Below, piece after piece: positions 43,428 to 53,010 of a stretch of DNA of 64,000 nucleotides (the first letter of the stretch is position 1; each line of letters begins with the position of its first letter). The notes below the pieces were generated by a model. That model ran no database searches and was not told the DNA's origin. It worked only from the letters and a program-made list of their open reading frames with translations. The DNA comes from Clostridiales bacterium VE202-21 (GTDB lineage Bacteria; Bacillota; Clostridia; Lachnospirales; Lachnospiraceae), in contig BAIF02000010.1 in assembly GCA_000509105.1 (NCBI GenBank), forward strand, positions 1-64,000. The letters are read 5' to 3'. Both the position numbers and the translations under genes were made by a program.

Positions 43428-46321
43428 GGTTCATTTCCTCCTTTTGGAAAATCTTATACTTACACAGCAAATAATTCGATAATACAGTGATTACGCTTAC
43501 TATGATCTTAGAAGGCAGAGGCGGTATGCCCAGGGCGCCTGCTGTCAGCCAGAGCAGGGCATTTTCTACCAGAAGCGTCAGGAACCTTAAACATACAAAA
43601 GAAGAGAATTCCTGCAGGATCTGTTTCTGGGAGTGGAACACCAGTCTGCGGTTCAACAGATACGCTGTGATAACGGCTCCTCCCCAGGCCAATGTATTAG
43701 CTGCAAGGTACCCTACATATATCTTTAAAAGCGCATAGTAAATTAAATAATTTACAAAGGTTGTCGCACCGCCGCTTAAACAGTAGAGTACAAGTTCCTT
43801 TTTGGTTTTCAGCATCCCGAGAAGAGCCAGACCGGGAGCCCGGAGTGCGTAAAGAAGATAAATCAGAAAACAACCAATCGTAATGATAAATCCGGCCAGC
43901 TGTCCCGGCGCATGGAACCGAACGCTGATTTCATGGACTCCTTTTGTCAGATGAACTCCTGCAAATGCTTGGTTCAAAGTAAGGATAGGAACATTTTTCC
44001 CGTCAACCAGGATTTCCATACCCCTTTGTACAGGAATGGAGGTTACAAAGCAGCCGTCCTCATCAAGAGATGCCCTGCAGGATAATATTTCACCGGATTG
44101 AAGCGCGTGTTCTTCAACCTCCGTATACTGTTTTTCCGCAAGGTTTTGTACGTCATAGGTATGCCAGTTTATATTCTTTATCAGATATTTTCCTTTGGAA
44201 AATGTAATAGTAAGAGTGTTAAGTCCCTCTTGAGACGGACTGGTAAACTGGTAATGGAAAGTATTGTTTCCGTTGGGGTAAGGGGCGCCCGGACCGGACA
44301 GCTTATTTCTCATATGGTTTATATCAATGACAACCGCGTGCTGTCCCTGATTCTCAACTTCAAAATCCAGCAGGAGAATCTGTTCTTTCAAAGACTGGCT
44401 CAGTTTGAGCGCAGCCGTGGTTTCCTTCTTCACATTCAGAATCCATCCCTCATCCATTTTTTCAGCCTGAATCGTGTCCGGCATCTGAAGATCTTCAAAG
44501 GAAGGCTCATAAATCATCATATTAGATCCCGCTGCGTCAGCAGGCTTATCGGCAGTATCGTTCCCAGGAACAATGGTATATCGGGTTATGGCATCAAGCC
44601 GGTCGTATTTGTTCAGTTTTTCATACTGTGACTGGCTCATGAGAGAGCTGGTCGTATAAGCAACAGGCAGTACATTCTCATTTTCAGCCAGAACAGGAAG
44701 ACTTTTGCCGGCCGTGTTTTTTTCAGTGTCCCCAGCTTTCACGATTTGATATCCGGGAGGCACTTGATCCTGAAAGGTCTCAAGATAACGTACCCCGAGG
44801 AAATTCAGTAAAAACGGATTGGAAGAGGGCAGGATCGCCAGCCTGTTATTAATCTGAACGGGGGACAGCAGCGTATCATAATAAAAGTTAGAGTATCCCT
44901 CATTAGAAATAGAGGAGTACATGGCACTTTTCTGCTGCCTGCCGTTTACTGCAAGATTGCCGGTATTGAGTACGTCAGTCAGGGTGTCGTATCTGTAGAG
45001 AGGAGATCCGCCATACACCGGGCTGCCGTCCAGCACGGAGATGTCTGTGAAAACATCCTCTTTCTTTACAAAATGTTCCTTCTGCATGGTTTGGTAAAAC
45101 AGCATACAAGGCATTAAACATAGCAGAACCCGGCTGGTCACATACCGGAACTTCAGTAGGGGTTCTTTTACCCTAATTTTGCTGACCAGAACAACCAATA
45201 GCAGGATTCCAAGGTCAGCGGCTATCCAAGGAAATGTATTCTTTGAACGGAAAAAGAACAAGCATGCAGCTGCAATCAAGCATGGCCATAGCCTCCAGGT
45301 AATTTTTTTCATGCGCAGCTCATTTAGAAGTTTCGCACTTTGCAGTACAACGAGGGGGACAAACGGAATCAGAATCTTTGCACGGGCATACAGTGTCCCG
45401 TTCAATATCCACGCAGCAGCTCCGCAGAAAGAAACAAAGAGCAGCATAATACTGTCAGTCCGGTACTTTTTATGGCAGAGTCCCAAAAGCAGCAGGTACA
45501 GGCATATAGCGGTCAGCCCCATTCCGTACGGACTGTACAGGAGTCCGTGCATATCGGCATTTGCCCCAAGTATTTCCATTAGATTCAGATTCTCGGAAGC
45601 GCGTTTGTGTTCCAGGATGACCAATGCGGTCGGTATAAGCAGAAGAGCCGCCATGCCGATGGAAAGAAAGGCCGATTTTAGATATTGAAGGAATCCATGT
45701 TTCCAGAATTCCTTTCCCTCCTCACGCATCCAATACCAGCCAATGACCGCAAGGCAGGCTATGGAGTAATAAAAACTGTTAAGGTAAATCAGCAGCATAC
45801 ATAGCGGAAGAAACTGAAAACGTTTTTTTCTTAATACACAAAAGTGCCAGCATCAAAAAGGGCATATAATTTACAAACATAATCTGCCGGTGAGTCTGAA
45901 AAAAACATGCGGCAGTCAGGAAGAACAGGCTGCCAAGAAAGGCAGACCCCTTATCCTGCGTGTGTTTTAGCAGCCAGCAATAGCAGAGCATAACGGAACA
46001 GAAATATCCTGCCAGCATATAGCCGACCAGAAAATATACCATAGGAACAGAGGGGAAGAGACATCCGATCAGAATGTCCGGCCTCAGGTATCCATAGTAA
46101 GAAAACTGATAGCCATTACTCCCGCCCCCGAGCGGCAGAAAAGCCGGCGCCAATGTTCCCTGTTCCAGGCAGGCGCCGCGGATTGTCTCAGCAAGCCGGA
46201 CATGCTGGCTCAGCCAGTCTGTATAAGATCCATAGAAATATCCCCCCGGAATGGTCAGAAGCACCAGAATTATGAAGAGCCCGGCCAGCAGTGCGGGGAA
46301 GAAATACTTTTTGTTTGTCAT
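43420..46321 (-). pseudogene. YfhO-type membrane glycosyltransferase fused to a GtrA flippase domain, frameshifted
   Basis: The N-terminal part starts at 46321 (ATG, GGAGAG site) with YfhO traits: many membrane segments, PGGYFYGSYTDWLSQH and GSNGYQFSYYGYL. A run of seven A (plus strand T7 at 45823-45829) carries one extra base; without it LLCIKKK continues as RFQFLPLCMLLIYLN into the 792-residue remainder. That remainder contains further membrane segments, a large extracellular domain, and at its C terminus (about 130 residues) a four-helix GtrA/GtcA domain (YCLSGGATTFVNYLIYY...LLNRRLVF). Total about 965 residues. YfhO, GtcA and CsbB together glycosylate teichoic acids in Bacillus; the fusion is notable. 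Confidence 0.85.
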
Positions 46322-46451
46322 ACTCTCTCCTTTTTACGAGCGGTTACAGAATATTGTTTACACTTGTGGATTATACAACCCGTTTCTTAAAGAATTCCCA
46401 AACTGAATCTGAAGAATTCTTAAGAGTAACTATATTTTTTCTAAAATCATG

Positions 46452-46457
46452 TATAAT
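46452..46457 (+). promoter_or_regulatory. -10 box of the response regulator gene
   Basis: TATAAT 29 bases upstream of the ATG; no clear -35, so activation or autoregulation is possible. Confidence 0.4.
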
Positions 46458-46485
46458 GATATTGGAAACAAGGGGGTTGGTAAAA

Positions 46486-47223
46486 ATGGAAACAGCCAGA
46501 ATTTTAATAGTAGACGATAATCCGGAGATTCGTGAGATTATCAGAATCTTGCTTCAAGGGGAAGGATATGACATAGAAGAAGCAAAGAATGGAACAAAGG
46601 CCCTGGAAATGCTGGAGCTGCAGATGTTTGACCTGATTATTCTGGATATCATGATGCCGGGCATGAACGGATACCAGACCTGTCTGGAGATCCGGAAGCA
46701 GAGCAACGCGCCGATTTTGTTTTTAAGCGCTAAGGGACAGGAGAGCGACAAAACACTGGGATTTTCCAGCGGAGGGGATGATTACCTGGTAAAACCGTTT
46801 TCCTATAATGAACTGGTCAGCCGTGCCAAAGCATTGATCAGACGCTACCAGATATATAAAGGCAAGGAAGATCCTGATTCCGCGGTAGAGGATAGGAACA
46901 GCGCGAGAGGAAGCCATGAAAAAAAGCGCCTGCACTTTCATTATCTTGAGATCGATGAGGAGCATGAGACGGTGTATGCGGAAGGCCGGGAGATTGAACT
47001 AACGGATACGGAATATGCCATGCTCCATTTACTGATAAAGTACCGTCGCCAGATATTCTCTGCAGAAAGACTGTATGAGGCTGTCTGGGATGAGCCTTAC
47101 TATTACGGCGCCAATAATACGATCATGGTCCATATCAGAAATCTGCGCAAAAAGATTGAAAAGGATGCCAGGAATCCCGTCCTGATCAAAACCATATGGG
47201 GAAAGGGGTACCGCTGTGATTAA
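46486..47223 (+). CDS. OmpR/PhoB-family response regulator
   Basis: 245 residues from ATG 46486 behind AAGGGGG; the longer frame reads into the neighbouring gene's promoter region. Receiver domain with D10, D11, phospho-acceptor D54 (ILDIMMPGMNG) and K in DYLVKPFSYNEL. The C-terminal winged helix (about 145-245) includes ELTDTEYAMLHLLIKYRRQIFSAERLYEAVW and NTIMVHIRNLRKKIEKD...IKTIWGKGYRCD. This is the VanR-like subgroup. The kinase gene starts within its last codons. Divergent from the YfhO-GtrA/GT2 operon, so it may control cell-surface glycosylation. Confidence 0.93.
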   Translation: METARILIVDDNPEIREIIRILLQGEGYDIEEAKNGTKALEMLELQMFDLIILDIMMPGMNGYQTCLEIRKQSNAPILFLSAKGQESDKTLGFSSGGDDYLVKPFSYNELVSRAKALIRRYQIYKGKEDPDSAVEDRNSARGSHEKKRLHFHYLEIDEEHETVYAEGREIELTDTEYAMLHLLIKYRRQIFSAERLYEAVWDEPYYYGANNTIMVHIRNLRKKIEKDARNPVLIKTIWGKGYRCD

Positions 47224-48580
47224 GAAGATGAAGACCTCAGTAAAAAGATGGAAAATACGGACGAAGCTTTCAATACTTATGCTGGCAGCTGCGATTGCAA
47301 GTCTTTCTCTGTTTTGGGGGATCTGGTCTAATATGGGAAATGTATGGGATTTCCTGTGCAGATTCCCTTCGATCACATGGGATAAGAATGCGCTGATTGA
47401 GGAACTGGAAGCAAATGCAAAATACTATGATGTTCCGGACCGGGAGGAAAATAAGGAAGCGCAGGCCGAATTCAAATCGTTCTTTGCACCAAAGGATGAG
47501 TATACGGGTCTTTATGTTTACGAAATCGGAGGGGAAGGGCTTTTCAGGGCAGGAGCATACCCCGAAATAACAGGACGGATGGTATACGGCAGCCTGCTGG
47601 ATGCAGGATACAAAATCTCATCAGGGGAGATTGAAAACCTCGATGAGAGGCCAATGGAGTTCCGCAATGGGAAATACAGCGTGATGATATATTCCTATCA
47701 CGCCATGAAGATCGTGTACCCATACCTTCTGTTCAGTGTGCTGATCAGCGTCGGTGCGTTCCTGACAATAAACTTGTTTTTTATTAATCGGAGAATGAAG
47801 GACGTTCTCTGTCTGAAGGACGAGGTGCTGCAGATGGCGTCCGGGAATCTAAAGCATCCGGTACCTGACTGCGGAGAAGATGAGATCGGGATACTGGCAG
47901 AAGAACTAGACAAACTCCGCACTGCGCTGGATGAGAATATCCGTCAGGAGGAAGAAAGCCGAAAGGCAAATCAGGATCTGATCACAGCCATATCCCACGA
48001 CCTCAGAACCCCGCTGACGATTCTTAACGGATATCTGGAAGTACTCCAGTTAAAGAAGATACCCAAGTCAATGGAAGAAGAGTACCTGGCAAGATGCCTG
48101 CAGAAAACAAGCGATATCAAAGAGATGACAGATAAAATGTTCGAATATGCGCTGGTGTTTGAAGAAACAGAAGCGGTCAATATAGAAAAAGTCCCGGTAC
48201 AGGATCTGCTGGAAATTCTGCAGGAGAACCTGGACTTCCTGCGTCTGGCCGGATTTGAAGCGGAAGTAAATATCGAAGAAAGCCAGGGGTTCATAAAGGG
48301 TGATGTAGTAATTTTAAAAAGAATATTCAACAACCTGTTTTCGAACATCTTAAAATACGGAGACAAGAAAAACCCTGTCAGGCTCACCTTCAAAACAGAA
48401 AAACAGCAGCTAAAAACAACCCTCATAAATACAGTCAAAAAAGAACTAAATGAAACCGACAGCAACCGGATCGGACTCAAAAGCGTGGAAAAAATGGTGG
48501 AAATCCATGGAGGAGAACTGTATGTGCTGAGTGAGGCAGATATATACACCACACAAGTCTCAATTCCAAAAGGGGCGTGA
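47216..48580 (+). CDS. Membrane sensor histidine kinase
   Basis: 454 residues, start GTG 47216 overlapping the regulator by eight bases (ATG 47228 is the alternative). Membrane segments near residues 18-40 and 168-190 flank an extracellular domain of about 125 residues; then HAMP, HisKA with His261 (ITAISHDLRTPLTILNGYLEVL) and HATPase_c (IFNNLFSNILKYGD; late IGLKSVEKMVEIHGG). The second ATP-binding glycine box is weak (NTVKKELNETDSNRIGLKS), as in VanS-type kinases. It partners the preceding OmpR-type regulator. Signal unknown, probably envelope-related. Confidence 0.92.
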   Translation: MIKKMKTSVKRWKIRTKLSILMLAAAIASLSLFWGIWSNMGNVWDFLCRFPSITWDKNALIEELEANAKYYDVPDREENKEAQAEFKSFFAPKDEYTGLYVYEIGGEGLFRAGAYPEITGRMVYGSLLDAGYKISSGEIENLDERPMEFRNGKYSVMIYSYHAMKIVYPYLLFSVLISVGAFLTINLFFINRRMKDVLCLKDEVLQMASGNLKHPVPDCGEDEIGILAEELDKLRTALDENIRQEEESRKANQDLITAISHDLRTPLTILNGYLEVLQLKKIPKSMEEEYLARCLQKTSDIKEMTDKMFEYALVFEETEAVNIEKVPVQDLLEILQENLDFLRLAGFEAEVNIEESQGFIKGDVVILKRIFNNLFSNILKYGDKKNPVRLTFKTEKQQLKTTLINTVKKELNETDSNRIGLKSVEKMVEIHGGELYVLSEADIYTTQVSIPKGA

Positions 48581-48607
48581 GCGTTGCAGGAGGAGCGGCG
48601 GCATTCA

Positions 48608-48716
48608 GGGGCTGTCGGGAAATGTAATTCATAAGCTACATATTGAGGCAGATTATGAAGTCAGGCAGCAATATATAGTATGAATCATTTATTTCCCGAC
48701 GGCCCCCTGTTTTTTT
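48608..48716. terminator. Large-loop hairpin between convergent genes
   Basis: Arms GGGGCTGTCGGGAAAT (48608-48623) and ATTTCCCGACGGCCCC (48691-48706) pair with one mismatch around a 67-base loop; seven T follow. It ends the kinase operon. The motif GCTGTCGGGAAAT recurs at 61517-61529, so this may be part of a further repeat family. Confidence 0.7.
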
Positions 48717-48738
48717 GCAGGATGATAAAGAAAAGGAT

Positions 48739-49917
48739 TTAACGGGCCATTTCGAAAATTTTAATTATATCCTCCTTATATAAGGTCTGGAAGAAGCCAA
48801 CGTGTCCTCCGCCTGTAGCAACGCATTTTTCAGCCATTTCTTCAATTTGTGCATCGGTGGGAGTTACACCCAGTTCACGGAGACTGATCGGCATTCCGAT
48901 AGAGCGGCACCAGTCTTCCCAGGCCTCAATACCTTTGAGGGCAGTTGCCTCTGTATCATAGAAGTTCTGTGCTGCATCAAATACACGGACTGCAAACTGT
49001 GCGAATCTTGCAGGATTTGTCTTATATACATATCTTGCCCAGCTTCCCCAGACGGCACAGAGGCCTGCGCCGTGAGCAACATCAAACATACCGCCCAACT
49101 CATGTTCGATTTTGTGAGATGCAAAGTCGGATACACGTCCGGTTCCGGTCAGTCCGTTGTGAGAAAGGCTTCCGGCCCACATCAGGGTTGCGCGCGCTTC
49201 ATAGTTTTCAGGGTCTTTAACAGCAGTCAGGGCAGCTTCACGAACAGATACAAGAAGCCCTTCTGCCATACGGTCGATCAGGTCGACATCTTTTGTGTTT
49301 GTAAAATACCGCTCCATTGTATGCATCATAATATCAGAAGCACCGCTGGATGTCTGATATGCAGGAAGTGTATATGTAAGTTCCGGGTTCATGATCGCAA
49401 ATTTGGGACGGGCGCAGTCATGGTTGTAAGAACGCTTGAGCATGCCGTCTTCGATGGTGATTACCATAGAGTTGCTTGTCTCAGAACCGGTTGCTGCGAT
49501 TGTTGAGATACATCCGATTGGTGCAATTTTGTCGGTGGCAGTTTTGCCCAGCAGAAGGTCTTCCAGTTCAAAATCATTTGCAAGCCCGTAACCGATTCCT
49601 TTGGCAGAGTCGATTGCGCTTCCGCCGCCGATGGGAAGCAGAAAGTCAACTCTTTCCTCTTTACAAAGCCGGATTCCTTCTTTTACTAATCCAAGTCTTG
49701 GATTCGGAACAACTCCCCCCAAATCTACATATTCCAGACCGGCCTCAGTAAGTCCCTGGTGAATACGGTCTAAAGTACCGCTTTCCTGAAGATAATCGCC
49801 GCCGAAATGTACAAGTACTTTGTGTCCGCCCATTTCCTGAATGACTTTACCGGCTTCTGCCTCAACACCTTTTCCAAAAATAACTTTTGTGGGGTTATAA
49901 AATTCAAAATTAATCAT
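48739..49917 (-). CDS. Iron-containing alcohol dehydrogenase (butanol dehydrogenase type)
   Basis: 392 residues. NAD(P)-binding core GGHKVLVHFGGDYLQESGTLDRIHQGL, GGVVPNPRLGLVKEGIRLCKEERVDFLLPIGGGSAIDSAKGIG and the iron-ligand region (SASDIMMHTMERYF; SHNGLTGTGRVSDFASHKIEHELGGMFDVAHGAGLCAVWG) are complete. This is the YqhD/BdhA subgroup, NAD(P)H-dependent reduction of aldehydes to alcohols. ATG behind AGGAGG. It is divergent from the BglG-type regulator, and TGCACTAA-like boxes lie in between, so it is probably in the same regulon as the PTS operon and disposes of reducing power or an aldehyde product. Confidence 0.93.
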   Translation of the reverse strand: MINFEFYNPTKVIFGKGVEAEAGKVIQEMGGHKVLVHFGGDYLQESGTLDRIHQGLTEAGLEYVDLGGVVPNPRLGLVKEGIRLCKEERVDFLLPIGGGSAIDSAKGIGYGLANDFELEDLLLGKTATDKIAPIGCISTIAATGSETSNSMVITIEDGMLKRSYNHDCARPKFAIMNPELTYTLPAYQTSSGASDIMMHTMERYFTNTKDVDLIDRMAEGLLVSVREAALTAVKDPENYEARATLMWAGSLSHNGLTGTGRVSDFASHKIEHELGGMFDVAHGAGLCAVWGSWARYVYKTNPARFAQFAVRVFDAAQNFYDTEATALKGIEAWEDWCRSIGMPISLRELGVTPTDAQIEEMAEKCVATGGGHVGFFQTLYKEDIIKIFEMAR

Positions 49918-50262
49918 GTGTAAATCCTCCTGATTATAAAAGATTTTTGTGCTGTCTATTATTATAGACGTTTCCGAAGAAAAGAATATTTGATAAATTG
50001 CACCAACTAAGTGAAAAAGTATAGGCAGAGATACAAAAATACAGAAACAGTGTATGATAAACGTAACCGGAAATTTGAAGAGTAAGTAAAATAAATGAAA
50101 TATCAGTTAAAGTGCACAAAAAGAGGGGGGATAAATTCGTCAAAAATGATATATTTACCATTGATTGCACTAAGTTCATTGGTTAAAGTGCAATTAACTG
50201 ATTTGTAAATAACTGCTGAAACTAGGTATAATATCTACAGAACAGCAAGGAAAGGTGGTCAA
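49918..50262. promoter_or_regulatory. Divergent control region with repeated TGCAC boxes
   Basis: Four related boxes: near 49997-50013 (TTGCACCAACTAAGTG), 50104-50117 (AGTTAAAGTGCACA), and an inverted pair ATTGCACT / AGTGCAAT at about 50163-50194 with a 15-16 base spacer. A promoter TTGTAA (50203-50208), 18-base spacer, TATAAT (50227-50232) drives the regulator. A TATAAT on the minus strand near 49960-49965 serves the dehydrogenase. Confidence 0.6.
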
Positions 50263-52212
50263 ATGTTTTTACCAAGAGAAAAGAAAATCCTTCATTTGCT
50301 CTATAAAAATGAAAATAAGTTTACCACATCACAAATTGCTGCGGAATTAAAAGTCAGCCCAAGGACTATCAAGGCTGATATAAAGAAGATCAGGGAGATT
50401 CTAGAAAAAAATTCCTGCAGTATTAAGACAAAGCAGGGGGTTGGCCTTTGGCTGTATTATGATGAAGCCGGAGAACAGTTTCTGCAGTCAGTCTTGTATG
50501 AGATGAAGGATTCCTACATCTCATCGGATGTGAGGAAGTATTACGTTGCTGCTTATCTGCTCTTACATAATAAAGAGTATATATCAATGGAATCAATTGC
50601 AAATCTACTCTACGTGAGTAAAGGAACGATTGTGAATGATGTGTCGGAGTTGATTTCCTTCTGGGAGAAATTCGGTATTACTTTCATAAAGAAAGTAAAA
50701 TACGGGATTAAGGCAGAAGGTTCGGAAACACAGATTCGATGGGCGCTGACAGATGTTCTGAAAAAGGTCGGCGGAAAAAGCGGAAGAATTGAAAATGAGA
50801 AGATACAGACTCTGTTTACAAAAGTGCGGCTGGAAAGTTTAAAGCGTATCATCCGATTGGCAGAGAACCGGTTCCATTTTGTATTGACGGACATTTCCTT
50901 TGATGAACTTTTGATTCAGCTTGCGATTCTGATAACGAGAGTTCAGATGGGATGCGTGACAGAGCCGGAGGAAAAAAAGGAACAGGCCAGTGAAGGTAGA
51001 AAAGCCTGGTTTGTAAGCCGTTACATCCTGGAACAGATATATGAACAGTTGGATGTTGAAATTCCGGAATCTGAGATTACATTTTTGATGACGTGTCTTC
51101 TGGCAGTCAGATATCAGACTCCTATGACGAAAGAAAAAGACAGAGAGAAGACCCGTGCCAGAGAGCCTCAGATGTTTGAAGATATCATGTCTCTTCTGCG
51201 GGAAGTGGACGAACAGTATCAACTGCAGCTGGAGGAAGACAGCGAATTGGCATGCGCTCTGTTCGATCACTTGGAATGTATGGTTCACAGGTTCCAGAGC
51301 ATGATGTATCTGGAAAATCCGATTTTGGATTCGGTGAAAAAGGAAATGTTCTACGAGTATGAAATTGCTTCTTATCTGATATCAAAGTTCGGACAGAAAT
51401 ACGGACTGGAGACGACGGAGGATGAGATCGGCTATGTCTCATTTCACATAGGAGCGGCTATAGAACGTGCACGACAGAAAATGAAAAGAAATCTGTCTGT
51501 CACAATTATCTGTATGACCGGTATTGGAACATCACAGTTTGTTTCCATGAAGCTGAAACGATTGTTTCCGGAAATAGAAATCAAGCAGATTATCTCGGGA
51601 AACCAGGCAGATAATTTAGAACCGGAGGCACAGGATTTTGTAATCTCAACAGTGCCTATTTATAAAGAGGGAATCGAAGTGCTTCATGTATCGTCGGTTT
51701 TGAGTGAAACAGATATTCAGAGAATCCGAAAATATATTCAGAAAAAAACAAGCCATCTACAGGAAGAAAATACTGAATATTTTTACCTGAAGAAGTTTTT
51801 GAATAGTTCCATCTCTATTATGAACTGCGATTTGAAGTCAAAAGAAGAAGCAATCAAACTTCTGGGAGGCAGGATGATCAGCGAAGGCTATGTAGATGAA
51901 GGGTATATACAGTCTGTATTTGAAAGAGAAGAACTTTCGGAAACTTCAGTAGGCAGTCTGGTAGCTATACCGCATGCATTTGAAGGGCACATACGTAAGC
52001 AGGGAATCGGATTCATGACATTACAGAAACCCATCATATGGGGCTCAGAGAGAGTACAGATTGTCTTCATGCTGGCATTGGATGCAAAGGTGGAGAATAA
52101 CTTCCAGCGGATTTTCAGCGATGTGCTGGATCTGACACGAAATATAAAAGATGTTGAACAGGTATTGAGAGCAAAAAAATTTAGCGAGATAGATATTTTG
52201 ACAAAGGCATAG
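50263..52212 (+). CDS. BglG/MtlR-type transcriptional activator with PRD, EIIB and EIIA domains
   Basis: 649 residues. N-terminal HTH_11 (REKKILHLLYKNENKFTTSQIAAELKVSPRTIKADIKKIREIL) and a second Mga-like HTH, two PRD domains (about 190-290 and 300-400, with the DHLECMVHRF and GYVSFHIGAAIER histidine regions), a galactitol/fructose-type EIIB-like domain (IICMTGIGTSQFVS with its cysteine) and a C-terminal EIIA domain (SLVAIPHAFEGH). PTS components phosphorylate these domains to report sugar flux. It is a DNA-binding activator, not an RNA antiterminator. It heads the PTS operon, with the EIIA gene starting after it, and probably also regulates the divergent dehydrogenase. Confidence 0.92.
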   Translation: MFLPREKKILHLLYKNENKFTTSQIAAELKVSPRTIKADIKKIREILEKNSCSIKTKQGVGLWLYYDEAGEQFLQSVLYEMKDSYISSDVRKYYVAAYLLLHNKEYISMESIANLLYVSKGTIVNDVSELISFWEKFGITFIKKVKYGIKAEGSETQIRWALTDVLKKVGGKSGRIENEKIQTLFTKVRLESLKRIIRLAENRFHFVLTDISFDELLIQLAILITRVQMGCVTEPEEKKEQASEGRKAWFVSRYILEQIYEQLDVEIPESEITFLMTCLLAVRYQTPMTKEKDREKTRAREPQMFEDIMSLLREVDEQYQLQLEEDSELACALFDHLECMVHRFQSMMYLENPILDSVKKEMFYEYEIASYLISKFGQKYGLETTEDEIGYVSFHIGAAIERARQKMKRNLSVTIICMTGIGTSQFVSMKLKRLFPEIEIKQIISGNQADNLEPEAQDFVISTVPIYKEGIEVLHVSSVLSETDIQRIRKYIQKKTSHLQEENTEYFYLKKFLNSSISIMNCDLKSKEEAIKLLGGRMISEGYVDEGYIQSVFEREELSETSVGSLVAIPHAFEGHIRKQGIGFMTLQKPIIWGSERVQIVFMLALDAKVENNFQRIFSDVLDLTRNIKDVEQVLRAKKFSEIDILTKA

Positions 52213-52238
52213 ACATGCAGGAAAGGATTAAACACAAT

Positions 52239-52700
52239 ATGAATGTTTCAGAAATGGTGAATGAAAAGCTTGTTAATTTTGGATATGAAGCCAAGACAAA
52301 AGACGATGTAATCAAAGGACTTGGCAAAATGATGTATGATGCAGGGAAAGTAAATGACCTGAATAAATATATTGAAGGACTTTACGAAAGAGAGGCCGTA
52401 TTTTCCACGGGGGTCGGAAACGGTGTCGCAATACCCCATTGCAAATCAGACTGCGTCAGAGAAGCAGCATTTACGCTGGTCAAACTAAAAAATTCGGTGG
52501 AATGGGAAACACTGGATGGACGTCCGGTTGACTACGTAATTATGCTTGCTGCACCAAACACATCAGATAACGCGCATCTGGAAATGCTTTCCAAGCTGGC
52601 GGCGAATCTGATGGATGATGATTTCCGGGAAACGCTGAAAGGTGCATCCACAGTCGAGGAAATCAAAGAGTTGTTTTCATCAAAAAAGGAGGAAGAGTAA
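52239..52700 (+). CDS. PTS fructose-type EIIA component
   Basis: 153 residues from ATG 52239; an upstream in-frame ATG at 52215 adds eight residues. AGGAAAGG lies 13 bases before the chosen start, so the choice is not certain. The active histidine is in GNGVAIPHCKSD, standard for PTS EIIA type 2. It takes phosphate from HPr and passes it to EIIB (52702). The separate A, B and C polypeptides resemble fructose/mannitol-family permeases that are not fused. Confidence 0.92.
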   Translation: MNVSEMVNEKLVNFGYEAKTKDDVIKGLGKMMYDAGKVNDLNKYIEGLYEREAVFSTGVGNGVAIPHCKSDCVREAAFTLVKLKNSVEWETLDGRPVDYVIMLAAPNTSDNAHLEMLSKLAANLMDDDFRETLKGASTVEEIKELFSSKKEEE

Positions 52701-52701
52701 T

Positions 52702-53010
52702 ATGTATATTTTGGGAGTGACAAGTTGTCCGGTAGGAATTGCACATACCTATATGGCGGCATCCAATCTGGAAAAGACTGCAAAGAAAAAAGGTCTGGAA
52801 ATCAAAATCGAAACACAGGGGGCTGCTGGTGTTGAGAATGAGATCACAAAAGAAGATCTTAAAAGGGCAGACGCAGTAATTATTGCGAGTGATGTAAGAA
52901 TAAAGAACGCCGAGCGTTTTGACGACCTTCCGACACTGACCGTCGGTGTCAGCGAAGCAATCAAAGATGCAGAAGGAATTATTAAAGAATTATTGGAGGC
53001 GTTAGAATAA
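52702..53010 (+). CDS. PTS fructose-type EIIB component
   Basis: 102 residues from ATG 52702 behind AAGGAGGAAG; the long upstream frame lies within the EIIA gene and is not used. The phospho-cysteine is in VTSCPVGIAHTYMAA, exactly the fructose EIIB motif. VENEITKEDLKRADAVIIASDV is the conserved second block. Overlaps EIIC by one base, so translation is coupled. Confidence 0.95.
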   Translation: MYILGVTSCPVGIAHTYMAASNLEKTAKKKGLEIKIETQGAAGVENEITKEDLKRADAVIIASDVRIKNAERFDDLPTLTVGVSEAIKDAEGIIKELLEALE

